Positions 1 to 8,737 are shown, counted from the first letter of the stretch. The stretch is DNA of 8,737 nt from Oxalobacteraceae bacterium UBA6018 (GCA_002428015.1 DIZW01000025.1:26075-34811), one strand, 5' to 3'. The notes: a model not told the origin generated them from the sequence alone. A program made the numbers and translations.

Positions 1-69
1 CACCACCGGACATTGAACGGGTCTGACCCCGACATCACTACCGGCCATTCAACGGGGCCTGACCGATAT
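1..69. repeat. Two imperfect tandem copies of a ~35-bp intergenic repeat
   Basis: Positions 1-35 and 36-69 are two copies of one unit. Both read CAC(C/T)ACCGG(A/C)CATT, then (G/C)AACGGG, then CTGACC and GA(C/T)AT, with a few substitutions and small indels. The first copy contains a near-perfect palindrome, GGGTC-T-GACCC (19-29); in the second it is degraded to GGGGCCTGACC. The array begins at the window edge, so further copies may lie to the left; no third copy follows at 70. It sits just downstream of the VOC gene stop. It resembles the small palindromic REP-like elements scattered between genes in proteobacteria, but that class assignment is inference. Confidence 0.6.
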
Positions 70-96
70 AAGCTCTCTGTCGTCGTGAAGCGAAAC

Positions 97-486
97 CTAA
101 TCGGCCTGATAAAGCTCGAGCGGCAGCCCATCCGGATCGGCGAAAAACACGAAGGCTTTGCCGGTGTATTCGTCGATCCGCACCGGCTCGACCGCGACAC
201 CGAGCGCTTCGAGATCGGCCTTGCAGCGCGCGACGTCGGCCACCGCGAACGCCAGGTGGCGCAGGCCTTGCGCTTCGGGATAGGATGGCCGCGGCGGGGC
301 ATCGGGAAACGAGAACAGTTCGATCTGCGCGCCGTCGGGCAAGGCCAGGTCGAGCTTGTAGGAGCGGCGCGCCGCGCGGTAATTTTCGGCAATCACGGTC
401 AGGCCCAGCACGTCCACGTAGAAACGTTTGGAGCGCGCGTAATCGGAGCAGATGATCGCGGCGTGGTGGATGCGCTGGAGCTGCAT
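97..486 (-). CDS. VOC family (glyoxalase-fold) metalloprotein, YaeR-like
   Basis: A 129-residue single-domain protein of the vicinal oxygen chelate superfamily, closest in my memory to E. coli YaeR, whose substrate is unsettled. Shared landmarks in order are IHHAAII (6-12), RSKRFYVDVLG (18-28, YaeR has SKAFYCDILG), QIELFSFP (54-61), GLRHLAFAV (74-82) and DPDGLPLELY (117-126). The four metal-ligand positions of the glyoxalase I fold appear intact: His8 (or His7), Glu56, His77 and Glu124. The protein is cytosolic, with no signal peptide. The ATG lies 4 nt after the stop of the outer-membrane protein gene and has no strong ribosome binding site, so it is probably coupled to that gene. Glyoxalase I activity is possible but should not be assumed from fold alone. 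Length and C-terminus match YaeR. Confidence 0.9.
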   Translation of the reverse strand: MQLQRIHHAAIICSDYARSKRFYVDVLGLTVIAENYRAARRSYKLDLALPDGAQIELFSFPDAPPRPSYPEAQGLRHLAFAVADVARCKADLEALGVAVEPVRIDEYTGKAFVFFADPDGLPLELYQAD

Positions 487-490
487 CGGC

Positions 491-1204
491 TTACAGGCGG
501 AAGCCGAGCTTGACGCTGGCGCTCTGGTTGCCGCCGGTGCGGTCGATTTCGGCGACGACGTTGGCCACGCCGAAATTGAGGTTCAGGCCGGCGAACACTT
601 TGCTGGCCGCCGGCGTTTCTTCACGCAGGCCGCCTACGTGCGGCGTGAGCGTGCCCCACACGCGCCCAACGCCCGCGTAGGGAGTGGCGAGCAGGAAGCC
701 TTTGGACACCGTCAGCTCGAGGCTGCGCGTGTTCATGCTGAGCTGGTCGACGCCGCTCAGGTGGGTGCCGGCCGCGCGTACGGCCACCGCCGGCAGCACA
801 GTGTTCCCTTCGATGAAAGCGTACTTGATCTCGCCGCCAACGAGCTTGATATCCGAGCCGGGCGCCGCGCTGAGACTGGCGCCGATGTCGATGTTGAACG
901 GCAGGCCTTTGTGCACGTGCACGCGCGGCAGATACAAAGTCGCGCTGTCGGCGCCGGCCCGCTTCCACAGGTCGGCATGTTCCATCCGGGTGCTGCTTAC
1001 TTCGAGTCCAAGGTCGAAGCCGACCACGCCGAGCGGCTCGGCCGGGGCGACGGCCTTGTAGCTGCCGGCGGCGGTGAAGTCCTGCGACAGGGCGGCGAAC
1101 TGCGTTTGCGAGAGGTTCTGCAGGGAGCCCAGGTCGCCGGCAAAAACCGGCGATGCGACGGCGGCCGATGCGAGTGCGAATGCGAGAAGCGATGGGATTT
1201 TCAT
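491..1204 (-). CDS. Exported, probable outer-membrane beta-barrel protein of unknown function
   Basis: A 237-residue protein I cannot assign to a characterised family. Residues 1-22 form a clear Sec signal peptide (MK start, hydrophobic core LLAFALASAAVA, cleavage expected after VFA). The mature part has no hydrophobic helices. It consists of alternating amphipathic strands separated by Gly/Asn/Asp turns, for example VVGFDLGLEV, PFNIDIGASL, KLVGGEIKYAF, PYAGVGRVWG and KVFAGLNLNFGV. It ends in VKLGFRL, an alternating hydrophobic strand like the C-terminal beta-signal of barrel proteins, although the last residue is Leu, not the usual Phe or Trp. The strand content suggests a small barrel. The gene opens a two-gene unit with the VOC gene and has its own upstream spacer. 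An outer-membrane location is inferred from these features; transport or structural role is unknown. Confidence 0.75.
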   Translation of the reverse strand: MKIPSLLAFALASAAVASPVFAGDLGSLQNLSQTQFAALSQDFTAAGSYKAVAPAEPLGVVGFDLGLEVSSTRMEHADLWKRAGADSATLYLPRVHVHKGLPFNIDIGASLSAAPGSDIKLVGGEIKYAFIEGNTVLPAVAVRAAGTHLSGVDQLSMNTRSLELTVSKGFLLATPYAGVGRVWGTLTPHVGGLREETPAASKVFAGLNLNFGVANVVAEIDRTGGNQSASVKLGFRL

Positions 1205-1210
1205 GGGTTA

Positions 1211-1250
1211 CGGGCGCCTTGATCAAACAGTTTAAATAAATGTGGGCGCC
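1211..1250 (-). promoter_or_regulatory. Possible promoter/operator region upstream of the outer-membrane protein gene
   Basis: This AT-rich island in GC-rich DNA lies just upstream of the ATG at 1204. On the minus strand TTACAA (1252-1257) and TAAACT, 17 nt apart, could act as weak -35 and -10 elements, matching the sigma-70 consensus at about 3 and 4 of 6 positions. Two identical GGGCGCC words (plus strand 1212-1218 and 1244-1250), each containing the palindrome GGCGCC, flank the island 32 bp apart. The 8-bp palindrome TTGATCAA (1219-1226) also lies inside it. The assignment rests mainly on position, because the genes on the two sides look like separate units. Confidence 0.3.
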
Positions 1251-1262
1251 ATTGTAAGCGCC
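1245..1262 (-). terminator. Possible weak terminator after the pseudouridine synthase homologue
   Basis: On the minus strand GGCGC-(8 nt)-GCGCC can form a 5-bp GC-only stem about 20 nt past the stop of the preceding gene. It is followed by CACATTTATTT, which is T-rich but is not a clean T-run. A second small hairpin, CGGC-GAC-GCCG, lies between it and the stop codon (1272-1282). Together they could end the transcript coming from the isc side, but the stem is short and the T-tract is interrupted, so read-through is equally plausible. Confidence 0.3.
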
Positions 1263-1283
1263 GCACCGGCTCGGCGTCGCCGT

Positions 1284-2014
1284 TTAGAAGCGTTCGTGCT
1301 GCAGCAGGTAGCGCCACTGCCCCACCGGCAGGCTGGCCATCGGCACGCGGCCGATGCGGATGCGTTTCATCGTCACGACGGTCAGCCCGACACTGCGGCA
1401 CATGTGCACCACCTGGCCCGGCCTGACGCCCTTGAGCGCGAAGCGCAGGCGGGTCTCGTTCTGCCAGCTGACCTTCATCGGAGGGATCTCCTTGCCGTTG
1501 TAGGTGAGCCCGTGATTGAGCAGGGCCAGGCCGTTCTCGCACAGCGTGCCCTTGACCTCGACGATGAATTCCTGCTCGACCCGGTTGCCCTCCTCGATCA
1601 GCTTGCGCGTCACGCGGAAGTCCTGGGTGTACACCACCAGCCCGCTGGCGCGGGTCTCGAGCGGCGCGGCCAGGGTCAGCCGGGCAAGGTGGCGCTTGAG
1701 GAAGCGCTCCCTGCCCTGCTGCTCAGCGACCAGCGTGCCGGCGCCTATCAGCGCAATGGCCGGCGTGGCTTCCTGGTCGGCGCCGGCCGCGTAGCCGGCA
1801 GGCTTGTGCAGCAGGATCGTGACGGGCACGATCTCGGCCAGCGTCGCATTCGGGTCGATGACGACCTGCTGCGTCTCGCTCACGCGGGCGCCGGCTTCTT
1901 CGACGATCTCGCCATCGACGCTGACCCAGCCGCCGGCGATGTATTGTTCGGCCTCGTTGCGCGAGCACGGGATCTGGTCGGCGACGCGCTTGGCGAGGCG
2001 GATGGTGGTATCGG

Positions 2015-2018
<4 letters not shown>
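1284..2018 (-). CDS. S4-domain RluF/RsuA-like rRNA pseudouridine synthase homologue with altered active-site motifs
   Basis: A 244-residue protein with an N-terminal S4 RNA-binding domain (RLAKRVADQ, CSRNEAEQYI, WVSVDG, residues 7-36) followed by a pseudouridine synthase-type domain. RluF-like landmarks are LLHKPAGY (69-76), SGLVVYTQD (125-133), QEFIVEV (149-155) and the C-terminal MKRIRIGRVPMASLPVGQWRYL. However, where the family has GRLD with the catalytic Asp, this protein reads APLE (Glu121). The usual NRQIRRM motif reads PGQVVHM (200-206). It may therefore be inactive, or an RNA-binding protein with another role. The ATG at 2016-2018 is chosen because it overlaps the aldolase stop as ATGA; an upstream in-frame TTG at 2033 would add five residues but has no usable ribosome binding site. 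I withhold the symbol rluF because of the motif losses. Confidence 0.82.
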
Positions 2019-3045
<1,027 letters not shown>

Positions 3046-3049
<4 letters not shown>

Positions 3050-3966
3050 GGCGCCGCTCCTGCCTGGGCCAGTTGTTCGGTGTAGAAGCGCTGCCCCATC
3101 TCCTCCAGGCCCAGGGTGGCCAGCACTTCCTGCAGGCGTTCGGTGGGCCGCTTGCGCGGCAGGTTCTTGTAGCTGGCGATGATCAATTCGTTCTTCATCG
3201 AGTGCTCCCAGCCGACCAGCTCCGTGACGTTGACCTGGTAGCCGTGCGCTTCGAGCTGCAGGCAGCGCAGCACGTTGGTGACCTGGCTGCCGAATTCGCG
3301 CGTGTGCAGCGGGTGGCGCCAGATTTCGGTGAGCGCGGTCTTGCCCAGGTCCTTGGCCTTGTTCTTCTTGAGGACGGAGGCCACTTCGGCCTGGCAGCAT
3401 GGCACCAGCACCATGTAGCTGGCGCGCTTTTTCAGGGCGAAGTCGATCGCGTCGTCGGTGGCGGTATTGCAGGCGTGTAGCGCGGTGACGATGTCGATGC
3501 GCGCAGGGAGCGCGCTCGATTCGGTCGATTCGGCCACCGACAGGTTCAGGAACGACATGCCGGGAAAGCCGAGCTGGCGGGCCAGGTCGGTCGACTTGCG
3601 CACCAGTTCTTCGCGCGTTTCGATGCCGTAGATATGCGAGCCGTCGTCCAGGTTCTTGAAGAACAGGTCGTACAGGATGAAGCCGAGGTAGGACTTGCCC
3701 GCCCCGTGATCGACCAGGCTGATGGCCGGGTGGTCCTGGCGGATTTCGTTCAGGAGCGGCTCGATGAACTGCACCAGGTGATACACCTGCTTGAGCTTGC
3801 GGCGGCTGTCCTGATTGAGCTTGCCGTCGCGGGTGAGGATGTGCAGCTCCTGCAGCAGCGCGATCGACTGGCCGGGACGGATTTCGGGCGCCAGCGTATC
3901 GGGCTGCTGTTCCGGCTTATCCTGCTTGCCCTGTTTCGCCGGCTTGGCGGGGTCACTACGCTTCAT
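3046..3966 (-). CDS. Class I SAM-dependent methyltransferase, Methyltransf_32-like, substrate unknown
   Basis: A 306-residue cytosolic protein. After a Lys/Pro/Gln-rich, probably disordered N-terminus (1-30) and a helical segment comes a Rossmann methyltransferase core. It has motif I LVDHGAGKSYLGF (84-96), an acidic residue ending strand 2 in YGIETREEL (113-121), DIVTALHACNTATDDA (158-173) and VLVPCCQAEV (186-195). The VDxGAGKSYLGF, LHACNTATD and VPCC set recalls Pfam Methyltransf_32 (the METTL25/RRNAD1 type), for which no bacterial substrate is known to me. The chosen ATG at 3964-3966 overlaps the 3' end of iscX by 11 nt. A TTG at 4029 would add 21 residues but would overlap iscX by 74 nt and is less likely. 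It is probably co-transcribed with isc. A link to cluster assembly is possible but unproven; it may simply share the transcript. Confidence 0.85.
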
Positions 3967-4147
3967 CGATCCAGGCCTGTTGAATCGCTTCGAGGACTTT
4001 TTCGCCGCCGCGCGTGCGGTCGTCGTCAAAGCCGTCCAGCTCGACCACCCAGTTGTGCAGGTCGACGAAGCGCACGGTGGCCGGGTCGACCTCGGGATGG
4101 CGCTCGCACAGCGCCTCGGCGATGGCCGTGATGTCGCTCCATTTCAT
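3956..4147 (-). CDS. iscX: IscX (YfhJ), Fe-S assembly accessory protein
   Basis: A 63-residue acidic protein that is almost collinear with the 66-residue E. coli IscX. It has MKWSD, then DPATVRFVDLHNWV (21-34), then ELDGFDDD (36-43), EKVLEAIQQAW and a DEA end. The family binds IscS in competition with CyaY and with IscU-dependent sulfur delivery, and binds iron weakly through its acidic face; it is regarded as a brake or adaptor of cluster synthesis. The conserved acidic cluster DGFDDD is present. It has a good AGGAG site 7 nt before the ATG and follows the fdx stop after 14 nt. The start of the methyltransferase gene lies within its last codons. Confidence 0.95.
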   Translation of the reverse strand: MKWSDITAIAEALCERHPEVDPATVRFVDLHNWVVELDGFDDDRTRGGEKVLEAIQQAWIDEA

Positions 4148-4161
4148 GGCTAAGCTCCTGA

Positions 4162-4503
4162 TCAATGGTTCTTTTCGGCGGCGTGGTTGATCGTGTACTT
4201 GGGCAGTTCCACGACCAGGTCCTCGGTGCCGACGATCGCCTGGCACGACAGGCGCGAGACCGCTTCCAGGCCCCAGGCGCGGTCGAGCAGGTCTTCTTCT
4301 TTCTCTTCCGGCTCGTTGAGCGAGTCGAAGCCTTCGCGGATGAGCACGTGGCAGGTGGTGCAGGCGCATACGCGGTCGCAGGCGTGCTCGATGTCGACGT
4401 GGTTTTCGAGCAGGGCGTCGCACACCGACTGGCCGGTGGGCGCTTCGATGACGGCGCCTTCAGGGCAGTAGTCGGGGTGAGGCAGGATGACGATTTGTGG
4501 CAC
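4162..4503 (-). CDS. fdx: Isc-type [2Fe-2S] ferredoxin
   Basis: A 113-residue adrenodoxin-type [2Fe-2S] ferredoxin that donates electrons for cluster assembly on IscU. It aligns without gaps to E. coli Fdx over the cluster region. The four ligands are Cys42, Cys48, Cys51 (in HACDRVCACTTCH) and Cys87 (in SRLSCQ), at the same numbers as in E. coli; Cys46 is the extra conserved cysteine. The sequence VPQIVILPHPDYCPEGAV matches the E. coli N-terminus (MPKIVILPH), and LPKYTINHA its C-terminus. The start is GTG at 4501-4503, fixed by that N-terminal match and by the AAAGGA site 7 nt upstream. The gene begins 23 nt after hscA and ends 14 nt before iscX. Confidence 0.97.
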   Translation of the reverse strand: MPQIVILPHPDYCPEGAVIEAPTGQSVCDALLENHVDIEHACDRVCACTTCHVLIREGFDSLNEPEEKEEDLLDRAWGLEAVSRLSCQAIVGTEDLVVELPKYTINHAAEKNH

Positions 4504-4510
4504 TTGAGTG

Positions 4511-4516
4511 TCCTTT
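4511..4516 (-). promoter_or_regulatory. Ribosome binding site deciding the GTG start of fdx
   Basis: On the minus strand AAAGGA is followed by 7 nt and then GTG (4501-4503). The open frame continues far upstream inside hscA in another phase, so this site, together with the N-terminal match to other Isc ferredoxins, is what sets the start. Confidence 0.75.
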
Positions 4517-4526
4517 AAAAATGGGC

Positions 4527-6416
<1,890 letters not shown>

Positions 6417-6432
6417 GATCTTTTATTCGTTG

Positions 6433-6485
6433 TAGCATCGCCGTTCGCGCGCGAACGCCAGACCGATAGCGAAGCTGCGGTGCTA
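6433..6485 (-). other. Potential RNA structure in the hscB-hscA spacer, with a perfect 16-bp palindrome
   Basis: Positions 6442-6457 read CGTTCGCGCGCGAACG, a perfect self-complementary 16-mer that can fold as a 6-bp stem with a CGCG loop. Just outside it TAGCATCGC (6433-6441) and GCGGTGCTA (6477-6485) can pair at 8 of 9 positions, enclosing the inner hairpin. The element lies 17-69 nt upstream of the hscA ATG in the transcript and has no T-run after it, so it does not look like a simple intrinsic terminator. It could shape hscA translation, mark an RNA processing site or bind a protein; none of these is shown. Confidence 0.4.
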
Positions 6486-6499
6486 TGGGTGGGGCGCGG

Positions 6500-6519
6500 T
6501 GCGCGGGAAAGGCGGCGCA
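6500..6519 (-). other. Short GC inverted repeat just after hscB
   Basis: TGCGC (6500-6504) and GCGCA (6515-6519) form a 5-bp inverted repeat with a 10-nt loop, centred about 22 nt past the hscB stop. No T-tract follows it on the minus strand. A stem this short can arise by chance in DNA of this composition, so it is recorded as a weak candidate for a 3' stabilising or processing hairpin. Confidence 0.2.
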
Positions 6520-6531
6520 GGTTATGCCTAT

Positions 6532-7047
6532 CTAGTGCTCGAGCGCCTCGAACGCGAAGTTCAGTTCTTCGCCAAATTTATCCAGGAACATCAGCGCGCG
6601 CACGCCTTGCGCGGCCTGCTCGTACTGGCCGGCGTCGAGCTGCTGGCCGATGGCCGCGAGCTTGTTCTTGCGTTCGCGCTTGACCTGTTCATCGAGCGCG
6701 TCGAGGGCGTCGGCGTCGCGTTCGCCCCTCGCCTCCCCTAGCGTCTCGCGCCACTCCATCTGCTGCATCAGGAAGTCCATCGGCATGGCCGTATTCGATT
6801 CCGTCTTCAGATCGACACCGTTCAATTCGCACAGGTACTGGGCGCGCTTCTGCGGGTTCTTCAGGGTCTGGTAGGCCTCGTTGGCGCGCGTGGCCCACTG
6901 CATCGCGACGCGCTTTTCGGCGTCGGTCGCGTTGACGAAACGGTCGGGATGGACCTGGCCCTGGACGTCGCGATAGGCCGCGTCGAGCGCGCCCATATCG
7001 ATCGTGAACGTGGCCGGCAGATGGAACAGCTCGAAGTGATTCTGCAT
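6532..7047 (-). CDS. hscB: HscB, J-domain co-chaperone of the Isc system
   Basis: A 171-residue protein, the same length as E. coli HscB. The N-terminal J domain (about 1-75) starts NHFELFHLPATF and carries the HPD tripeptide at 33-35, which stimulates the HscA ATPase. RANEAYQTLKNPQKRAQYLCEL (54-75) is the conserved J-domain helix IV region. The C-terminal three-helix part (about 80-171) contains FLMQQMEWRE (92-101), the surface that binds IscU in the family, and ends with VRALMFLDKFGEEL. The ATG begins 4 nt after the iscA stop with only a weak ribosome binding site, suggesting coupled translation. A 115-nt spacer follows before hscA, whereas in many isc operons these two genes are nearly contiguous. 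Confidence 0.97.
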   Translation of the reverse strand: MQNHFELFHLPATFTIDMGALDAAYRDVQGQVHPDRFVNATDAEKRVAMQWATRANEAYQTLKNPQKRAQYLCELNGVDLKTESNTAMPMDFLMQQMEWRETLGEARGERDADALDALDEQVKRERKNKLAAIGQQLDAGQYEQAAQGVRALMFLDKFGEELNFAFEALEH

Positions 7048-7051
7048 GCCG

Positions 7052-7375
7052 TTAAATGCGGAAGCTTTCGCCGCAACCGCATTCGTCCTTCACCTGCGGA
7101 TTGTTGAACTTGAAGCCTTCGTTCAAACCCTCGCGCGTGAAATCGAGCTCGGTGCCGTCGATATAGGGCAGACTTTTCGGATCCACGAACACCTTCACGC
7201 CGTACGACTCGAAGACATTGTCCTCGGGTGCGCCTTCGTCGACGTATTCGAGCTTGTAGGCCAGGCCAGAGCAGCCGGTGGTGCGCACGCCAAAACGCAA
7301 GCCGACGCCCTTGCCGCGCCGTTCGAGGTAGCGGTTGATGTGCTTGGCCGCTTTTTCGGTCAGTGTGATTGCCAT
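7052..7375 (-). CDS. iscA: IscA, A-type iron/Fe-S cluster carrier
   Basis: A 107-residue A-type carrier that accepts iron or a cluster and passes it to target apoproteins; E. coli IscA also has 107 residues. The three ligands are at identical positions: Cys35 in VRTTGCSGLAY, and Cys99 and Cys101 in DECGCGESF. MAITLTEKAAKHI, GKGVGLRFGV and LDFTREGLNEGFKFNNPQVK also match the family. IscA, not ErpA or SufA, is favoured by the operon position and by the near identity of the C-terminal third. The ATG at 7373-7375 is preceded by GGGGAG with 5 nt spacing and follows iscU after 14 nt; longer open frame upstream is not used. hscB starts 4 nt after its stop. Confidence 0.97.
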   Translation of the reverse strand: MAITLTEKAAKHINRYLERRGKGVGLRFGVRTTGCSGLAYKLEYVDEGAPEDNVFESYGVKVFVDPKSLPYIDGTELDFTREGLNEGFKFNNPQVKDECGCGESFRI

Positions 7376-7389
7376 GTTGTCTCCCCGCG

Positions 7390-7779
7390 TTATGCGGCGG
7401 CCGGGTGCTTGGTCTTGTAGTCCAGCACGGCGGCCTTGATCGCGTCTTCCGCCAGGATCGAGCAGTGGATCTTCACCGGCGGCAGCGCCAGCTCTTCGGC
7501 GATCTGGGTGTTCTTGATCGACAGCGCCTGGTCGAGCGTCTTGCCCTTGACCCATTCGGTCACCAGCGACGACGAGGCGATCGCCGAGCCGCAGCCGTAG
7601 GTCTTGAACTTCGCGTCTTCGATCAGGCCATCGGCGCCGACCTTGATCTGCAGTTTCATGACGTCGCCGCAGGCCGGCGCGCCGACCATGCCGGTGCCGA
7701 TGGTTTCGTCGCCCTTGTCGAAGGCGCCGACGTTACGTGGATTTTCGTAGTGATCCAACACTTTGTCTGAATATGCCAT
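7390..7779 (-). CDS. iscU: IscU, Fe-S cluster assembly scaffold
   Basis: A 129-residue scaffold (E. coli 128) on which the [2Fe-2S] cluster is built from IscS-derived sulfur and electrons from Fdx. The ligands Cys37 (APACGD), Cys63 (TYGCGSAIASSS) and Cys106 (IHCSILAEDAIKAA) are present, as are Asp39 and His105, which tune cluster stability and release. The HscA recognition motif LPPVK is at 99-103, immediately before His105-Cys106. The N-terminus MAYSDKVLDHYENPRNVG is typical of the family. A strong GAGGAG site lies 8 nt before the ATG. It follows iscS by 25 nt and precedes iscA by 14 nt. Confidence 0.98.
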   Translation of the reverse strand: MAYSDKVLDHYENPRNVGAFDKGDETIGTGMVGAPACGDVMKLQIKVGADGLIEDAKFKTYGCGSAIASSSLVTEWVKGKTLDQALSIKNTQIAEELALPPVKIHCSILAEDAIKAAVLDYKTKHPAAA

Positions 7780-7804
7780 TTTGAATACTCCTCGTGTTCG
7801 TTAA

Positions 7805-8737
7805 TTAGTGGGCAGCCCATTGGATCGAATTGATGTCGATCCCTTCCTTGAACATGTCCCACAGCGGCGACAGCTCGCGCAGTTTGTTCACTTTCGACTT
7901 GAGCAGGTCAATCGCGAAGTCGATGTCGGCTTCGGTCGAGAAACGGCCGATGGTAAAGCGGATCGAGCTGTGCGCCAGCTCGTCGCTGCGGCCGAGCGCG
8001 CGCAGCACATACGATGGCTCCAGGCTGGCCGAGGTGCAGGCCGAGCCGGACGAGACGGCGATGTCCTTGATGGCCATGATCAGCGATTCGCCCTCGACGT
8101 AGTTGAAGCTCACGTTCAGGTTGTGCGGCACGCGGTGCGCCATGTCGCCGTTGATGTAGACCTCTTCGATTTCCTGCAGGCCCTTGGCGAGACGGTCGCG
8201 CAGCGCGGTCACGCGCACCATTTCGCTGTCCATCTCTTCCTTGGCGATGCGGAAGGCTTCGCCCATGCCGACGATCTGGTGGGTCGGCAAGGTGCCCGAA
8301 CGCAGGCCGCGCTCGTGACCGCCGCCGTGCATCTGGGCTTCCAGGCGCACGCGCGGCTTGCGGCGCACGTACAGGGCGCCGATGCCTTTCGGGCCGTAGG
8401 TCTTGTGGGCGGTGAAGGTCATCAGATCGACCTTGAGGGTGGACAGGTCGATGTGCACCTTGCCGGTCGCCTGGGCGGCGTCGCAATGGAAAATGATGCC
8501 CTTCGAACGGCACAGTTCGCCGATCTCGGCGATCGGCTGGATCACGCCAATCTCGTTGTTGACCAGCATGACTGAGACCAGGATCGTGTCCGGGCGGATC
8601 GCCGCTTCCAGCTGGGCGACGGTGATCAGGCCGTTGTCCTGCGGCTCCAGGTAAGTCGCTTCGAAGCCGATGCGCTCGAGTTCGCGCACGGTGTCGAGCA
8701 CGGCCTTGTGCTCGGTCTTGACGGTGATGATGTGCTT
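7805..8737 (-). CDS. iscS: IscS, cysteine desulfurase (5' end outside the window)
   Basis: The C-terminal 310 residues of a PLP-dependent class V aminotransferase-fold cysteine desulfurase, which converts L-cysteine to L-alanine and a persulfide used for Fe-S clusters and tRNA thiolation. The frame is open to the window edge. By alignment from memory the fragment starts near E. coli residue 95 of 404, so about 94 residues are missing and the length then matches exactly. Visible landmarks are TEHKAVLD (the active-site His104 region), LVNNEIGVIQPI, FHCDAAQATGK (Asp contacting PLP), TAHKTYGPKGIGALYV (PLP Lys206 region), GHERGLRSGT and SSGSACTSASLEPSYVLRALG, which contains the persulfide Cys328. 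The C-terminus PLWDMFKEGIDINSI is the IscU-docking tail typical of IscS rather than NifS or SufS. It is the first visible isc gene; iscR would be expected upstream. Confidence 0.98.
   Translation of the reverse strand, partial: KHIITVKTEHKAVLDTVRELERIGFEATYLEPQDNGLITVAQLEAAIRPDTILVSVMLVNNEIGVIQPIAEIGELCRSKGIIFHCDAAQATGKVHIDLSTLKVDLMTFTAHKTYGPKGIGALYVRRKPRVRLEAQMHGGGHERGLRSGTLPTHQIVGMGEAFRIAKEEMDSEMVRVTALRDRLAKGLQEIEEVYINGDMAHRVPHNLNVSFNYVEGESLIMAIKDIAVSSGSACTSASLEPSYVLRALGRSDELAHSSIRFTIGRFSTEADIDFAIDLLKSKVNKLRELSPLWDMFKEGIDINSIQWAAH

Noticed and set aside
1..69. CRISPR array
   Set aside because: There are only two adjacent diverged copies with no unique spacers between them and no cas genes in the window.
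70..96. Intrinsic terminator after the VOC gene
   Set aside because: I found no stable stem followed by a T-run on the minus strand between the stop and the repeat; termination there, if any, is not visible.
3967..4029. Upstream TTG start for the methyltransferase
   Set aside because: It would overlap iscX by 74 nt; the ATG at 3964-3966 gives a small overlap and keeps the whole methyltransferase domain.
7780..7804. Internal promoter between iscS and iscU
   Set aside because: The 25-nt gap only has room for the strong GAGGAG ribosome binding site and shows no promoter-like hexamer pair.

Overview
This window looks like a high-GC betaproteobacterial chromosome, most likely Burkholderiales and plausibly Oxalobacteraceae (Massilia-like). 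The basis is base composition, the isc gene order and my memory of related proteins; no search was run. Every gene I can support lies on the minus strand, so the window is read from its right end to its left.

From 8737 down to 3956 lies the Isc iron-sulfur cluster assembly operon, in the order iscS (5' end cut by the window edge), iscU, iscA, hscB, hscA, fdx, iscX. IscS supplies sulfur from cysteine, IscU is the scaffold, IscA is an A-type iron/cluster carrier, HscB and HscA are the co-chaperone/chaperone pair that releases the cluster from IscU, Fdx supplies electrons, and IscX modulates IscS. The key residues I looked for are present in every member. The usual regulator iscR would lie beyond the right edge. 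Genes are 4 to 25 nt apart, except for a 115-nt spacer between hscB and hscA that contains a perfect 16-bp palindrome.

Three genes follow iscX as a chain of overlaps: a class I SAM-dependent methyltransferase (starts inside iscX), a low-specificity threonine aldolase (ATGA overlap) and an S4-domain RluF-like pseudouridine synthase homologue (ATGA overlap). They are probably read through from the isc operon. The last of them has lost the recognisable catalytic motifs of its family.

A 79-nt spacer (1205-1283) with a possible weak terminator and an AT-rich promoter-like stretch separates this from a second unit: an exported, probable outer-membrane beta-barrel protein followed 4 nt later by a YaeR-type VOC (glyoxalase-fold) metalloprotein. 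The left end (1-69) holds two imperfect tandem copies of a 34-35 bp repeat.

Most of the window is conserved housekeeping sequence, and I see no clear undescribed multi-gene system. The points most worth following are the degenerate pseudouridine synthase, the overlap chain tying three unrelated genes to isc, the structured hscB-hscA spacer, and the left-end repeat. No gap exceeds 300 bases.
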